Below are positions 25,931 through 35,497 of a stretch of 60,554 nucleotides of DNA, in pieces. Below the pieces are notes generated by a model, which had not been told where the DNA came from, made no database searches, and saw only the letters and a program-made list of their open reading frames with translations. Source of the stretch: Rhodomicrobium udaipurense JA643 (GTDB lineage Bacteria; Pseudomonadota; Alphaproteobacteria; Rhizobiales; Rhodomicrobiaceae). Each line of letters opens with the position of its first letter. Position 1 is the first letter of the stretch. The position numbers and the translations under genes are program-made. The stretch spans positions 1-60,554 of the forward strand of contig NZ_JFZJ01000008.1 of assembly GCF_000636015.1 (NCBI RefSeq), in the 5' to 3' direction.

Positions 25931-26455
25931 ATGCGTTCCGGTTTCTACGCTGGCAGCTTTGATCCGCCGACACTCGGCCACAGGGACATCATGGCTCGCG
26001 GTCTGGCTCTGTTCGACCGGCTCGTTGTCGGCGTGGGGGTGCACCCGTCGAAAGCGCCGCTTTTCACGGCCGAAGAGCGCGCGGGGATGCTGCGCGACGA
26101 GCTTTCGAGCCTCGGCGCGGGCGAACGCGGCGCGGTGGTTTTCTTCGACCGCCTGACGGTTGACGCAGCGCGCGCGCACGGAGCGGCGTTCATGCTGCGC
26201 GGCGTGCGCGATGCTGCGGACCTCGGCTACGAGACGCAACTTTTCGGTATGAACCGGGCCATGGCGCCGGACATCGACACCGTGTTTCTTGCCGCCACAC
26301 CCGGCTTGGCACATATAACCGCGACACTCGTCCGCCAGATTGCTCAGCTCGGCGGCGATGTTTCGCCATTCGTTTCTCCTGGCGTGCTCCAGCGCATCAT
26401 TGCAAAGGTCGGCAGGTCAGCTAACGGCCCCAATGCCGCCCCTATGGCGCGCTAG
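25931..26455 (+). CDS. coaD: Phosphopantetheine adenylyltransferase
   Basis: 174 residues. Nucleotidyltransferase signature FYAGSFDPPTLGHRDIM, and RGVRDAADLGYETQLFGMNR carrying the phosphopantetheine-binding residues; the end FLAATPGLAHITATLVRQIA fits the family. It makes dephospho-CoA from 4'-phosphopantetheine and ATP, the fourth step of CoA synthesis. The C terminus runs somewhat longer than usual and ends in PMAR, with the TAG stop inside the CTAGTG of a palindromic element. Followed by two cyclophilin genes as in related genomes. Confidence 0.95.
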   Translation: MRSGFYAGSFDPPTLGHRDIMARGLALFDRLVVGVGVHPSKAPLFTAEERAGMLRDELSSLGAGERGAVVFFDRLTVDAARAHGAAFMLRGVRDAADLGYETQLFGMNRAMAPDIDTVFLAATPGLAHITATLVRQIAQLGGDVSPFVSPGVLQRIIAKVGRSANGPNAAPMAR

Positions 26456-26524
26456 TGGAGCGATTTTGACATTTGAGTTTCGTTTGCAGCTAGCTATAGC
26501 TCAGATGTTAAATACAAAGGCTCC
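26452..26524. repeat. Palindromic element C, related to element A
   Basis: The left arm 26452-26477 starts CTAGTGGAG and matches element A's left arm in most positions (shared CTAGTG-AG and ACATTTGA). Its arms are imperfect: GGAGC/GCTCC at 26457-26461 and 26520-26524, and ACATTTGAG against its inverse at 26500-26508 with one mismatch. The loop holds AGCTAGCT. The stop of coaD is inside its first bases, as for the tail fibre with element A. Confidence 0.55.
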
Positions 26525-26526
26525 TC

Positions 26527-26598
26527 AATGGTCCTCGGGATTCCAACATTGCTTGCGAGCGTACAGCAAACGAATGCAAGTGCCGGGATCAGACCATT
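26527..26598. repeat. Palindromic unit D, tandem to element C
   Basis: AATGGTC at 26527-26533 and GACCATT at 26592-26598 are exact inverse complements; the inner GCTTGC and GCAAGT also pair roughly. Two palindromes in tandem repeats the arrangement seen after the tail fibre gene. Internal match is poor, so the unit is tentative. Confidence 0.35.
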
Positions 26599-26642
26599 AG
26601 GCGCTCGAAATCGCATACGAAATCGATAAGCAAAGGGTTTCC

Positions 26643-27194
26643 ATGTTCCGTTCCCTGATGTTAGTAGCGCTGCTTGCCGTCGCCACTCTCGGCCTTGCCG
26701 CTCGATCCGCCAGCGCAGCGGGCCCCGAGAACACGCTCTACCTCGACCTGAAGGATGGCCGCGTGGTCATCGAGCTTCTCCCCAACGTCGCGCCAAAACA
26801 TGTCGAGCGCGTCAAGAAGCTCGTTCGCGAGGGCTTCTACAACGGCCTGTCGTTCCATCGCGTCATCACGGGCTTCATGGCCCAGACGGGCGACCCGAAA
26901 GGCGACGGCACCGGTGGTTCGAAATATGCCGACCTTCCGGCGGAGTTCAATTCCACGCCATTCAAGCGCGGCACCATCGGCGCGGCGCGCACGGGCAACC
27001 CCAATTCGGCGAACAGCCAGTTTTTCATCTGTCTTGAGGACACTCCGCATCTCAACGGGCAATACACCGTCTGGGGCCGCGTGACGGAAGGCATCCAGTT
27101 CGTCGACCGGATCAAAAAGGGAGCAGGCGGCGACGGCCGCGTGTTCAATCCGGACAAGATCATCAAGATGCAGCTTGCGTCCGACGCCCGCTGA
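26643..27194 (+). CDS. Periplasmic peptidyl-prolyl cis-trans isomerase (cyclophilin)
   Basis: 183 residues. The first 25 residues are a signal peptide (LMLVALLAVATLGLAARSAS, cleavage after ASA). The cyclophilin domain follows: LYLDLKDGRVVIELLPNVAP, GLSFHRVITGFMAQTGDPKG, RGTIGAARTGNPNSANSQFF and LNGQYTVWGRVTEG, which holds the active-site Arg (SFHRV), Phe and Trp. It helps fold exported proteins. The next gene is a cytoplasmic paralogue 87 bases downstream. Confidence 0.93.
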   Translation: MFRSLMLVALLAVATLGLAARSASAAGPENTLYLDLKDGRVVIELLPNVAPKHVERVKKLVREGFYNGLSFHRVITGFMAQTGDPKGDGTGGSKYADLPAEFNSTPFKRGTIGAARTGNPNSANSQFFICLEDTPHLNGQYTVWGRVTEGIQFVDRIKKGAGGDGRVFNPDKIIKMQLASDAR

Positions 27195-27281
27195 TCACCA
27201 CATTCCTGATGAGATAATATTGTTGCCGCACCTCAGGTTGGCGTAGATCCGGTCAAGGCGGCGCGAGGAAAGAGCTTGAAC

Positions 27282-27746
27282 ATGACATCTTCAGATAAAG
27301 AAAATCTGGTTCTGGAAACAACCAAGGGGCGCGTCGTAATTGAACTTCGCCCCGATCTTGCGCCGAGCCATGTCGCGCGCATCAAGGAGCTTGCCGACGA
27401 GAAGTTTTACGACGGCGTTGTTTTCCACCGCGTCATCGACGGCTTCATGGCGCAGACGGGTGATCCCACGGGAACCGGGCGCGGCGGTTCGGGCAAGAAC
27501 CTCAAGGCCGAATTCAGCCGGGAAAGCCATCAACGTGGCGTCGTTTCCATGGCGCGCGCGAACCACCCCGATAGCGCCGACAGCCAGTTCTTCATCTGCT
27601 TCGACGATGCGTCGTTCCTCGACGGAAAATATACCGTTTGGGGCAAGGTGATCGAGGGCATGGATAACGTCGACAAAATCGAGCGCGGCGAGCCGGTGAA
27701 AAATCCCGACAAGATCGTAACTGCTCGCGTTGAAAAGGCCGCCTAG
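27282..27746 (+). CDS. Cytoplasmic peptidyl-prolyl cis-trans isomerase (cyclophilin)
   Basis: 154 residues from ATG 27282 with GAGGAAA ahead; a TTG two codons earlier also fits. No signal peptide. Same domain as the upstream gene: VVFHRVIDGFMAQTGDPTGT, AEFSRESHQRGVVSMAR, DSADSQFFICFDDASFLDGK, YTVWGKVIEG. Tandem periplasmic and cytosolic cyclophilins before queA are a known alphaproteobacterial order. Followed by queA with 118 bases between. Confidence 0.93.
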   Translation: MTSSDKENLVLETTKGRVVIELRPDLAPSHVARIKELADEKFYDGVVFHRVIDGFMAQTGDPTGTGRGGSGKNLKAEFSRESHQRGVVSMARANHPDSADSQFFICFDDASFLDGKYTVWGKVIEGMDNVDKIERGEPVKNPDKIVTARVEKAA

Positions 27747-27864
27747 CCCGAGATTGCGAACGATTCTTCGAGACCGAGCGCCAGTGTCCGGCAGGACGCG
27801 GGCGCTCATCTTTTATTTTGGCACCTGCCCACCCCTGGGCTTGCCGTTTCTTCGGCGACGCATT

Positions 27865-28959
27865 GTGCACCTCAAGGACTTCGACTTCGAGCTTCCCAAA
27901 TCGGCCATCGCGCTCCGCCCCGCGAGTCCGCGCGATGCCGCGCGGCTGCTACGCGTCGACCCCGCCGCGCCGGAACCGCTCTCCGAAGCCACGATCCGCG
28001 ACCTTCCTGCCTTTTTCCGTCCCGGCGACATCATGGTGTTCAACGACACCCGCGTCCTGTCCGCCGAGCTGTCAGGCACCCGTCCGCCACGCGATGCGGA
28101 CGCGCCCGCCGTGGACGTCTCCCTGAACCTGATCGAACGTGAAGCGTCCGGCTCGTGGAAAGCCTTTGCGCGGCCCGCGCGGCGGCTCCGGCCGGGCGAC
28201 GCGATCCATTTCGAGACAGGCGGACAAGCGTCCCGGCTGATCGTTGTCGCCAAGTCGGACGAGGGCGAAATCACGTTGGCCGCGCCAGACGGCGACAGCG
28301 TCGAGGCCGTCATGCAGCGCCACGGCGCGATGCCGCTTCCGCCCTATATTGCGCGCCAGCGCCCCGCCGACGAACGCGACCGATCGGACTATCAAACCGT
28401 TTTCGCGCGGAACGAGGGGGCCGTCGCCGCGCCAACCGCCGGGCTTCACTTCACACCCGAGTTGCTCGCGCGGCTTGCCGAACGAGGCGTCGAGACCGCC
28501 TTCGTCACGCTCCACGTGGGCGCGGGCACCTTCCTGCCGGTGAAGTCGGAGACGGTCGAGGATCACGAAATCCACGCGGAGTGGTTCGAGATCGGCGACG
28601 AGACGGCGCGCGCAATCAACGCGGCCCGCGAGCGCGGCAGCCGCATCATTGCCGCCGGCACGACCTCGCTGCGCGTGCTTGAGACGGCCACGCGCGAAGA
28701 CGGCTTTATCGAGCCCGCCAAAGGCTTTACAAGGATCTTCATCAAGCCCGGCCACCGTTTCAGAAGCGCGGACCTCCTCGTGACGAATTTCCATCTGCCG
28801 AAATCGACGCTGTTCATGCTCGTCTGTGCCTTCTCCGGCACCGACATCATGAAGCGCGCCTACGCCCACGCCGTCGACGCGGGCTTTCGCTTCTATTCCT
28901 ACGGCGACGCGTGCCTGCTCTCGCGCGCGGACGCGCTGCCCTCGGCGGCCCGCCCATGA
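27865..28959 (+). CDS. queA: S-adenosylmethionine:tRNA ribosyltransferase-isomerase
   Basis: 364 residues from GTG 27865 ([19 protein letters not shown]), because the family begins here and nothing upstream matches. Adds the ribosyl part of SAM to 7-aminomethyl-7-deazaguanine in tRNA, giving epoxyqueuosine. Motifs: [70 protein letters not shown], and [18 protein letters not shown]. Its stop overlaps the tgt start (ATGA). Confidence 0.94.
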   Translation: MHLKDFDFELPKSAIALRPASPRDAARLLRVDPAAPEPLSEATIRDLPAFFRPGDIMVFNDTRVLSAELSGTRPPRDADAPAVDVSLNLIEREASGSWKAFARPARRLRPGDAIHFETGGQASRLIVVAKSDEGEITLAAPDGDSVEAVMQRHGAMPLPPYIARQRPADERDRSDYQTVFARNEGAVAAPTAGLHFTPELLARLAERGVETAFVTLHVGAGTFLPVKSETVEDHEIHAEWFEIGDETARAINAARERGSRIIAAGTTSLRVLETATREDGFIEPAKGFTRIFIKPGHRFRSADLLVTNFHLPKSTLFMLVCAFSGTDIMKRAYAHAVDAGFRFYSYGDACLLSRADALPSAARP

Positions 28960-30131
28960 CGCAGCCTTTTTCCTACAAGCTCCTCGCGCAGGACGGCGCG
29001 GCGCGTCTCGGCGAAATCGCAACGCCACGCGGCGTCATCCGCACGCCAGCCTTCATGCCGGTCGGCACCACCGCGTCGGTGAAGGCTGTTTTCCTGGATG
29101 ATGTGAAGGCGGCGGGCTCGGACATCATCCTCGGCAACACCTATCATCTGATGCTGCGCCCCGGCGCGGAGCGCATCGCGAAGCTAGGCGGCCTTCACAG
29201 CTTCATGCGCTGGGATGGGCCGATCCTCACCGATTCCGGCGGCTTTCAGGTGATGTCGCTCGCGCAGCTTCGGAAGCTGACCGAGAAGGGCGTTACGTTC
29301 CGCTCGCATATCGACGGCGCGATGTATGAATTGACGCCCGAGCGCTCGATCGAGGTGCAGAACCTGCTCGGCTCCGACATCCAGATGCAGTTCGATGAAT
29401 GCACGCCGTTTCCTGCGACCTTCGGGGAGGCGGAAAGCTCGATGCGGCTGTCGCTGCGCTGGGCGGAGCGCTCGCTGGCGGCGTTCGCGCAATATGGCCA
29501 GCCGGGCCGTGCGCTGTTCGGCATCGTCCAGGGCAGCACCTTCCCTGAGCTTCGGAAGGAGTCGGCGGCGAAGCTTACGTCAATGGATTTTCACGGCTAT
29601 TCAGTCGGCGGGCTCGCGGTCGGCGAAGGCCAGCGCGCCATGTTCGATACGCTGGATTTCACCACGCCGCTGTTGCCCACGAACAAGCCGCGCTACCTCA
29701 TGGGCGTCGGCACGCCGGCGGACATCGTGGGCGCTGTCGAGCGCGGTATCGACATGTTCGACTGCGTGATGCCGACGCGTTCCGGCCGCCACGGGCAGGC
29801 GTTCACATGGGCGGGCAAACTCAACATCAAGAACGCGGCGCATGTCGAGGATTTGCGCCCGCTCGACGAGACGAGCACCTGCCCCGCCTCGCGCGATTAT
29901 TCCCGCGCCTACATTCACCACCTGTTCCGCTCCGGCGAGTATCTCGCGCCGATGATCCTGTCATGGGCGAACATCGGCTTCTATCAGGAGCTTATGGCCG
30001 CGATCCGCAAATCCATCGCGGAAGGTACGTTCGCCGATGTCGCCGCTCGCGTGCGCGCCGTTTACCCTTCGACGGTGGATGACGACGCGGGTGCGGACGC
30101 CGAAACCGCCCGCTCCCTGAAGAGCAAATAA
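28956..30131 (+). CDS. tgt: tRNA-guanine transglycosylase
   Basis: 391 residues, ATG overlapping the queA stop. Swaps guanine 34 for 7-aminomethyl-7-deazaguanine in four tRNAs, the step before QueA. Seen: [34 protein letters not shown] (catalytic Asp), [34 protein letters not shown] with catalytic Asp in [16 protein letters not shown]. Zinc ligands expected near CPAS ([13 protein letters not shown]) are present. The last 70 bases overlap the end of the convergent transporter gene. Confidence 0.95.
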   Translation: MTQPFSYKLLAQDGAARLGEIATPRGVIRTPAFMPVGTTASVKAVFLDDVKAAGSDIILGNTYHLMLRPGAERIAKLGGLHSFMRWDGPILTDSGGFQVMSLAQLRKLTEKGVTFRSHIDGAMYELTPERSIEVQNLLGSDIQMQFDECTPFPATFGEAESSMRLSLRWAERSLAAFAQYGQPGRALFGIVQGSTFPELRKESAAKLTSMDFHGYSVGGLAVGEGQRAMFDTLDFTTPLLPTNKPRYLMGVGTPADIVGAVERGIDMFDCVMPTRSGRHGQAFTWAGKLNIKNAAHVEDLRPLDETSTCPASRDYSRAYIHHLFRSGEYLAPMILSWANIGFYQELMAAIRKSIAEGTFADVAARVRAVYPSTVDDDAGADAETARSLKSK

Positions 30132-31024
30132 ATTCCCGACGCCACGATGATTGCCGCGCCGACGAGCGTCCAGATGTCGGGCACATCGCCGAAGACGAGG
30201 TAGCCAAGGCACGTCACGAGCAGCAGGTTGATGTAGGTGAACGGCGCGATCACGGGCGCGGGCGCGCGGTCGTGGGCGAGGATCAGGAACCAGTGCCCCA
30301 TCCCGCCGAGAAGCCCCATGCTCAGCAAAATGCCCCAGGCGAGCGCGTCCGGCGGCATCTGCCAGTTCCAAAGCGCGACCGGCGCCATGATGACCGCTCC
30401 CGCTAGCGGCGTATAGACGAGCGTCGTCCGCGGCGCGTCGAAGCGGGCGAGATAGCGCGTCCACAAGCTGTAGAGCGAGTGGCAAAACACCGAGCCGAGC
30501 GCGAGCGTCACCGCCCAGTGGATGCCGCCGAAGCCTGGTTTCGTCACGAAGATGATGCCGGTGAAACCGACGCAGATCGCCGCGAGCCGATGCCAGCCCA
30601 CCCATTCCCCAAGCAGCGGACCGGCAAGCGCAGCCACGAAGAACGGCGCGAGGAAGTAGATCGTCGATGTCTGATCGAGCTGGAGAAACTGAAGCGCCGC
30701 GAAATTGAACGCCGTCGTCGCGAGGAGCAACGCGCTCCGCAGAATCTGCTGGCCGGGCCTTTTCGACGGCGCGGCGCGCATCACTCCCCGAGGCCCGAGC
30801 ATCACGACGATGAGCACCTCGTTCATCAGAAAGCGCACCCAGATAATCTCGACCACGGGAATGTGTTCGATGGTGCCGAGAAACTTCGCGCTCGTGTCGA
30901 GGAAGGCAAAGAAGCTCACCGCCGTCAGCATGAAGCCGATGCCGACGAGGCGGCGGTCGGTAGAAGGACGCTGGGCGGCGGAAGCCGGTGCCGTCGCGGC
31001 GGGCTTCGTGAGGAGATCGGTCAT
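30062..31024 (-). CDS. EamA/DMT-family transporter
   Basis: 320 residues, start ATG 31024. Ten hydrophobic helices in two EamA repeats are visible: e.g. [55 protein letters not shown], then [20 protein letters not shown] and [20 protein letters not shown]. Drug/metabolite superfamily; substrate unknown. The first 24 residues are a cytoplasmic Pro/Ala-rich tail. Its 3' end overlaps the convergent tgt gene by 70 bases. Confidence 0.87.
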   Translation of the reverse strand: MTDLLTKPAATAPASAAQRPSTDRRLVGIGFMLTAVSFFAFLDTSAKFLGTIEHIPVVEIIWVRFLMNEVLIVVMLGPRGVMRAAPSKRPGQQILRSALLLATTAFNFAALQFLQLDQTSTIYFLAPFFVAALAGPLLGEWVGWHRLAAICVGFTGIIFVTKPGFGGIHWAVTLALGSVFCHSLYSLWTRYLARFDAPRTTLVYTPLAGAVIMAPVALWNWQMPPDALAWGILLSMGLLGGMGHWFLILAHDRAPAPVIAPFTYINLLLVTCLGYLVFGDVPDIWTLVGAAIIVASGIYLLFRERAVSASAPASSSTVEG

Positions 31025-31241
31025 GAGAGGGTGAGCAAGGGCCGGGTTGGTTACGAGACGGAACGCTGCCGTTTCCCTGCAAGGCGACGGTGCGACATTT
31101 CAACATAGCATGGATGAGCGCAGAATGTGACCAGCCGATGATGGCGTCGCAAGCATGCCCGCATAGCGAATTTGCAACGCCGGACAAAACTTCGCCATTC
31201 CGGGGTTGGCACGAAGCTATTCACCTTCCTATATCGTCAGT

Positions 31242-31874
31242 ATGAAAATCATTGTCTTTGGAGCGACGGGCGGCACGGGCCGCGCAACCGTCGAAAAACT
31301 TCTCGCCGACGGGCACCAGGTGACGGCACTCGTGCGCGATCCGTCGAAATTGCCATCCGACAACGCGCTCACCGTCGTCAAGGGCGACGCGCTGTCCGCT
31401 GAGGATGTCGCGCGTGTGCTTCCGGGCCACGACGTCTGCGTCATCAGCCTCGGAAATTCCCGCAGCACGCAGGGAAGAAAGCGCACGATCAATCCGCACA
31501 TCTGCGAATATGGAACGCGCAACATCCTCGCGGCCGCCGACCCCGACTTGCGACTGATCGCGGTGACAGCCTTCGGCATCGGCGACACGCGGGACAAAAA
31601 GTCTTTCCTGTTTTCCATCGCAGCGGCGCTGTTCATGCGGGCAATCCTCGCCGACAAGGAAAAGCAGGAAGCCGCGATCAAGGCAGCGCCGAACGATTTC
31701 GTTCTGGTGCAGCCCGTGGGACTGACGAATGGCCCAGCGACCGGAGATTATCTCGCGAGCGCCGACCGAAAGGCGCGCAAGATGACCATCGCGCGCGCGG
31801 ACGTCGCCGACTTCATCGCGAAGGAAATCGCCTCGCCCGAGTATCACCGGCAGACGGTGGCCCTGTCCGGCTAG
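31242..31874 (+). CDS. NAD(P)-binding oxidoreductase-like protein (NmrA/SDR atypical)
   Basis: 210 residues from ATG 31242 (MKIIVFGATGGTGRAT). The Rossmann motif GATGGTG is followed by VTALVRDPSKLPS (NADP-type arginine), GDALSAEDVARVLPGHDVCV and NILAAADPDLRLIAVTAFGI. The catalytic Tyr-Lys of classical SDRs is missing, as in the atypical NmrA-like class, so it may bind NAD(P) for sensing or act as a flavin or quinone reductase. Substrate unknown; it stands alone. Confidence 0.82.
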   Translation: MKIIVFGATGGTGRATVEKLLADGHQVTALVRDPSKLPSDNALTVVKGDALSAEDVARVLPGHDVCVISLGNSRSTQGRKRTINPHICEYGTRNILAAADPDLRLIAVTAFGIGDTRDKKSFLFSIAAALFMRAILADKEKQEAAIKAAPNDFVLVQPVGLTNGPATGDYLASADRKARKMTIARADVADFIAKEIASPEYHRQTVALSG

Positions 31875-32017
31875 GCGCGCGGCCTGGGTCGATCAAACGT
31901 CGAGGATCTTTCTGAACCGCCGAAAATCATGCGCATGCCATCGAAAGGCATCTCGCCGATCTGCTGCATGCGCGGATCGCCTTCGCATGGATCTCGACGC
32001 GCTATGCGCCCGTGACG

Positions 32018-32791
32018 TCAGCGAGGGCGGCACGGCAGGATATAAGTGAAGCCCTTGAAACGAGAATAGTCGGCGTCGTCGAAGAAGGGAGCGATCTCCA
32101 CGCGCTTGTCGGCGCGTATCCCGCGATGTCGCCCGAGCATATATAGCGGATCGATCAACTCGGCCGTCTTGTTGAGGAAGTATTTCAAGCCGTTCGACTT
32201 CTCAACCCACTCTATTTCATCGGGATCGTCCACCTCGTATATCTCCCAATGGACTTCCGGCAGATAGATCCTGTTGCTTCCCGGTGTGGTCACGCGGCCG
32301 ATCACCTGCCCGCGCTCGATCCTGTCTCCCTCCTGAAGCCGTTTGACTTCATTCCAGCGAAGATGGTCGAACTCGGAATAATAGTAGGGAGCGCCGCCGG
32401 ACATGTTCAGATCCTCGCGGCTATGCAGAATGAGGAGCGACGCTTCCTGCCCCCAGCCGAAATTGGTCTTCCAGGCAGCCACGACCCGACCGGGTCCGGG
32501 AGCATGAATTGTATCGCCGAGCTTGCCGCCGTCGACGCCCGAATGCGCCTCGGAGCGGCGTGTCCCGTCGACATCGATCCAACTCGCGTAGAGCGAGGTA
32601 AGCTGCGAGCAAACGAAGCCGCCCGGATAGGCGGGCTTGAGCCCGGTCGGCTTTAGGCCGATCCCTTTGATAGCCGCCTCTTCTGTATCCGCTGTCGCTG
32701 CCATGATTGGCGTTATAACAAAGGCGAGCAAAAAAAGCGTTGCCTTGCAGATCGATAGCCGTTCTGGAGGCGTGCCCGGCAGGAAGATCAT
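32018..32791 (-). CDS. Exported M23-like (LytM) peptidase, probably degenerate
   Basis: 257 residues from ATG 32791 with GGGAAAG upstream; a longer reading to 32878 has no site. An N-terminal signal peptide (ICKATLFLLAFVITPIMAAT) is followed by a LytM-like fold: EAHSGVDGGKLGDTIHAPGPG gives the first metal ligands (HxxxD), PYYYSEFDHL stands where YxH is usual, then EGDRIERGQVIGRVTTPG. The last ligand motif, HxH in active enzymes, reads PEVHWEIYEV, so its first histidine is a glutamate. It may be an inactive scaffold such as those that activate amidases. Confidence 0.75.
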   Translation of the reverse strand: MIFLPGTPPERLSICKATLFLLAFVITPIMAATADTEEAAIKGIGLKPTGLKPAYPGGFVCSQLTSLYASWIDVDGTRRSEAHSGVDGGKLGDTIHAPGPGRVVAAWKTNFGWGQEASLLILHSREDLNMSGGAPYYYSEFDHLRWNEVKRLQEGDRIERGQVIGRVTTPGSNRIYLPEVHWEIYEVDDPDEIEWVEKSNGLKYFLNKTAELIDPLYMLGRHRGIRADKRVEIAPFFDDADYSRFKGFTYILPCRPR

Positions 32792-33098
32792 TTGCTTTCC
32801 CGATGTTCGGCATGTTTCGGTCAGTCCAAAATTGCTTGCACGCCCGGCGCAGAACGCCCCACCGCGAGGTCGCGGCACCCATGGCGACGATCCGGATAAT
32901 GCCTCACGCCTCTTTCAAAACTGTCGCCCGTGGAGTAATTGCCGAACGCCCCCCATGCTGCGGTTCGAAGCCCCATATTGACAATTTTACAACTATGCCG
33001 GGCTATCATGAAGATAATAACTACCTTTGATTGTGGATCGCGGGCGAATCGCGGCTTTCTTTCCTTGCAAAGCAAACGTTGGGAACGGGGATATTTGC

Positions 33099-33908
33099 AT
33101 GAAGAACTTTTCGCCGGCGGCTGTCTTTGCCCTGCCGCTTATACTCGCTCTCAACCCGGCGATGGCGCAGGGTACAGATGATGATGATGAGGCTCCGCCA
33201 ATATCTGCTGCGCTGTGGCAAGGTACAGACATCGCCAACCGTTCGACAGCTGTCTGGGTAGGCGGCGCATACGCCGTCAACAACGATTTGACGACACACG
33301 GCTTCATGCTGCGCGCCGATGCTGAATACAATGAATACAGCTATTTCACCAACGACCTCGGGAAGGTCAACGGCAAGGAATGGCAAGGCGACGTGATGCT
33401 CGGCTATCAGTTGGTCTATACGACTTTCTCGGCCGGACTGTATCTCGGCGTCGATTTCCGTGACGATCACCTCAGTCCGCGCGATCTCTCGAACAGCGTG
33501 AGAGGCAACGAGGTCGGCTTCAAGATCGACGCCGATTTCGAGACGGAAACGGAACTTCCGTACTATTTCGGCGCGGACGGTTACTACTCAACCGCCTTCT
33601 ATAGCTACCTCGCGCGCGGTCGCGTCGGCGTCAAGGTGATTGAGGAGCTGGATGTCAACTTCAAGCAGATCTTCGTCGGCGCCGAAGGGTACGCGCTCGG
33701 CAACGAGGAAAGCGACGCGCAGCGCGCGGGCGGCTTCCTGAAGTTCGAGCTTTCCAATCTCCTGGTTCGAACGGCGTCCGTCACGCTGTCCGGCGGCTAC
33801 CAGTTCGTGGATGGCAACGACAACGGGGCGGGAACCACGTCCACCTCAACGGCTGGTGGCGAAGGCGGCTACGGAATGATCGAATTCAAATATCTCTTCC
33901 GTCCGTAA
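33099..33908 (+). CDS. BcsS-like outer-membrane beta-barrel protein
   Basis: 269 residues from ATG 33099, with a signal peptide (NFSPAAVFALPLILALNPAM then AQG). After a short acidic linker (TDDDDEAPP) the sequence alternates in strands rich in Tyr, Phe and Gly (WVGGAYAVNN, MLRADAEYNEYSYFT, VMLGYQLVYTTFSAGLYLGV, LPYYFGADGYYSTAFYSYLA, ASVTLSGGYQFVDG) and ends YGMIEFKYLFRP with a terminal aromatic-Arg, typical of barrels. The pattern recalls the cellulose-associated BcsS family, but no cellulose synthase gene is in the window. Function uncertain. Confidence 0.65.
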   Translation: MKNFSPAAVFALPLILALNPAMAQGTDDDDEAPPISAALWQGTDIANRSTAVWVGGAYAVNNDLTTHGFMLRADAEYNEYSYFTNDLGKVNGKEWQGDVMLGYQLVYTTFSAGLYLGVDFRDDHLSPRDLSNSVRGNEVGFKIDADFETETELPYYFGADGYYSTAFYSYLARGRVGVKVIEELDVNFKQIFVGAEGYALGNEESDAQRAGGFLKFELSNLLVRTASVTLSGGYQFVDGNDNGAGTTSTSTAGGEGGYGMIEFKYLFRP

Positions 33909-34051
33909 GCGGCAGGGAGCGTCGCTTCAACCGGAATCCGGCGCGAAACGACGTCCTCGGACGTACGGAAAGCAAAGCATCCAGATTGCGGGCGACAATT
34001 TCATCTGTAGGCGGATGAAAGGTGCGTCCCCGTAAACAGAAGGCCAGGATC

Positions 34052-34588
34052 ATGCGCTTATCCCTCAAAGCACTCTTTTTATCTTCATTTCTCGTCGCGC
34101 CGAGTAGCGCATTGCTGGCCCAGACAGCCGATTACGATCTATGCCGCGACGACGACTCCGTGACAGGGATCAGGATTGCCGCCTGCTCCCGGATCATTGA
34201 CGACGTCAAGGTGCCGCAGGATTTTCGCGCCGATGCGTATCTCAATCGCGGCGAAGCCTTGGCCGATAAGGGCGATTTCGACGCCGCCATCGCTGACGAA
34301 ACTCTCGCGCTGAAGATCAAGCCCAACTTCGCCGAGGCGCATAATCTACGCGCCTGGATCTACTTCAAGGCCGGCAAGTCACGCGAAGGGCTGCCGGACG
34401 CGGAGCGCGCCGTCACGTTGGCACCGTTGGACGCCCATGCGCTCGACACGCGCGCCCATATCTATGAGGCGCTCGGCCGAAAGGAAGAGGCGCTGGCCGA
34501 TTATCGCAGGGCGCTGTCGATCGATGCGGACTTGACCGAAAGCAAGGACGGCGTAGCGCGCTTGCTGGCGGCTCGCCCCGCACTTTGA
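34052..34588 (+). CDS. Exported TPR-repeat protein
   Basis: 178 residues from ATG 34052. Signal peptide (LSLKALFLSSFLVAPSSALL, cleavage near LAQTA). A disulfide-capable pair (DLCRDD and AACSRI) is followed by at least three TPR repeats: ADAYLNRGEALADKGDFDAA, FAEAHNLRAWIYFKAGKSRE and AHALDTRAHIYEALGRKEEA. TPRs bind proteins; partner unknown. The stop is 5 bases before the likely start of the phosphopantetheinyl transferase gene, so the two may be one operon. Confidence 0.8.
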   Translation: MRLSLKALFLSSFLVAPSSALLAQTADYDLCRDDDSVTGIRIAACSRIIDDVKVPQDFRADAYLNRGEALADKGDFDAAIADETLALKIKPNFAEAHNLRAWIYFKAGKSREGLPDAERAVTLAPLDAHALDTRAHIYEALGRKEEALADYRRALSIDADLTESKDGVARLLAARPAL

Positions 34589-34593
34589 CAACG

Positions 34594-35487
34594 ATGGACG
34601 GCTTTTTGCAGTCGTCCGAACCGATGGCCGCCTCTCACGATCTGGCCGGGATAAGCGCGCCGCTTGGCGCGTTTTTTATCTCACTTCAGTCAGGACGGAT
34701 CGTTTCAGAGCAACCGGTTGAAGCGGCATGCTGCTTCCAGCGCGTCATTTGCCTTCTCATTCCGCAGGCCGCGCGCCACCGTCTGGCGTCCCTCTCATCC
34801 TGCATTGACGAGGAAGACCTGCGCGAAATCGGCCGTTACAGGAAGCGCGAGCGGCAACTCGGCATGGCGGCCGCGCGCGTCGCGCTTCGCGCCTCTCTCT
34901 GCGACCTGACGGGGCACCGCTTTCCGGGCGATATCGCGCTCGGAAAGACCGAGACCGGAAAACCCTTGGTCGCGCGTCCCGCAGGCTTTCATCCAAGCAT
35001 CTCTCACACTGAACGCCTCGATGCGGTTGCGGTTGCCGAGGAGATCGATCTGGGGCTCGACGTTGAATCCACAGACATTGCATCTGCCAAGCCCATGCTC
35101 GCGGCCCTTCTTTCGCAAAGCGAAATCCTCACACTTGAAAGAGTCGACGCCGACTTGAGTCATGATCGCTTTCTCAAACTCTGGACGGTGAAGGAGGCGC
35201 TTGCCAAGCTCACGGGCGAAGGGCTGAGCGAAGCCGTTTCCGGCTGCGAAGTGCCGCGCCACGACGGGGCTTTTCTTCATGCCGACGCTGACGGCCGTCG
35301 ATGCGTCGTCTTCTCCGCGCGGATCGCCGATCTGACAGGCGGGCAGGAGCGTGGCCGTCTGGCGCTTGCCATCGACGCGCGTTGCCGGGCCGGAGAGGAC
35401 ATCGTCCGGCTTGAATTTCGCCTCGTGCACGGCACCGGCGGGCGAACCGCAGATCACCCGAAACTTGCGCATTCCGGCTGCGACTGA
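34594..35487 (+). CDS. 4'-phosphopantetheinyl transferase (Sfp-type)
   Basis: 297 residues from ATG 34594; a TTG at 34585 that overlaps the previous stop is an alternative, and neither has a clear ribosome site. It loads carrier proteins with phosphopantetheine from CoA. The core is in residues about 110-220: GKTETGKPLV, FHPSISHTERLDAVAVA, the metal-binding LGLDVEST and FLKLWTVKEALAKLTGEGLS (KEA motif). The N-terminal 90 residues are not typical. It faces the Pls-type synthetase head-to-head at their 3' ends with a shared terminator region, so it probably activates that enzyme's carrier domain. Confidence 0.87.
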   Translation: MDGFLQSSEPMAASHDLAGISAPLGAFFISLQSGRIVSEQPVEAACCFQRVICLLIPQAARHRLASLSSCIDEEDLREIGRYRKRERQLGMAAARVALRASLCDLTGHRFPGDIALGKTETGKPLVARPAGFHPSISHTERLDAVAVAEEIDLGLDVESTDIASAKPMLAALLSQSEILTLERVDADLSHDRFLKLWTVKEALAKLTGEGLSEAVSGCEVPRHDGAFLHADADGRRCVVFSARIADLTGGQERGRLALAIDARCRAGEDIVRLEFRLVHGTGGRTADHPKLAHSGCD

Positions 35488-35497
35488 GATAAGGAAA

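Noticed and set aside
24216..25973. 585-codon open frame antisense to gyrA
   Set aside because: High-GC mirror frame; gyrA on the other strand is unmistakable.
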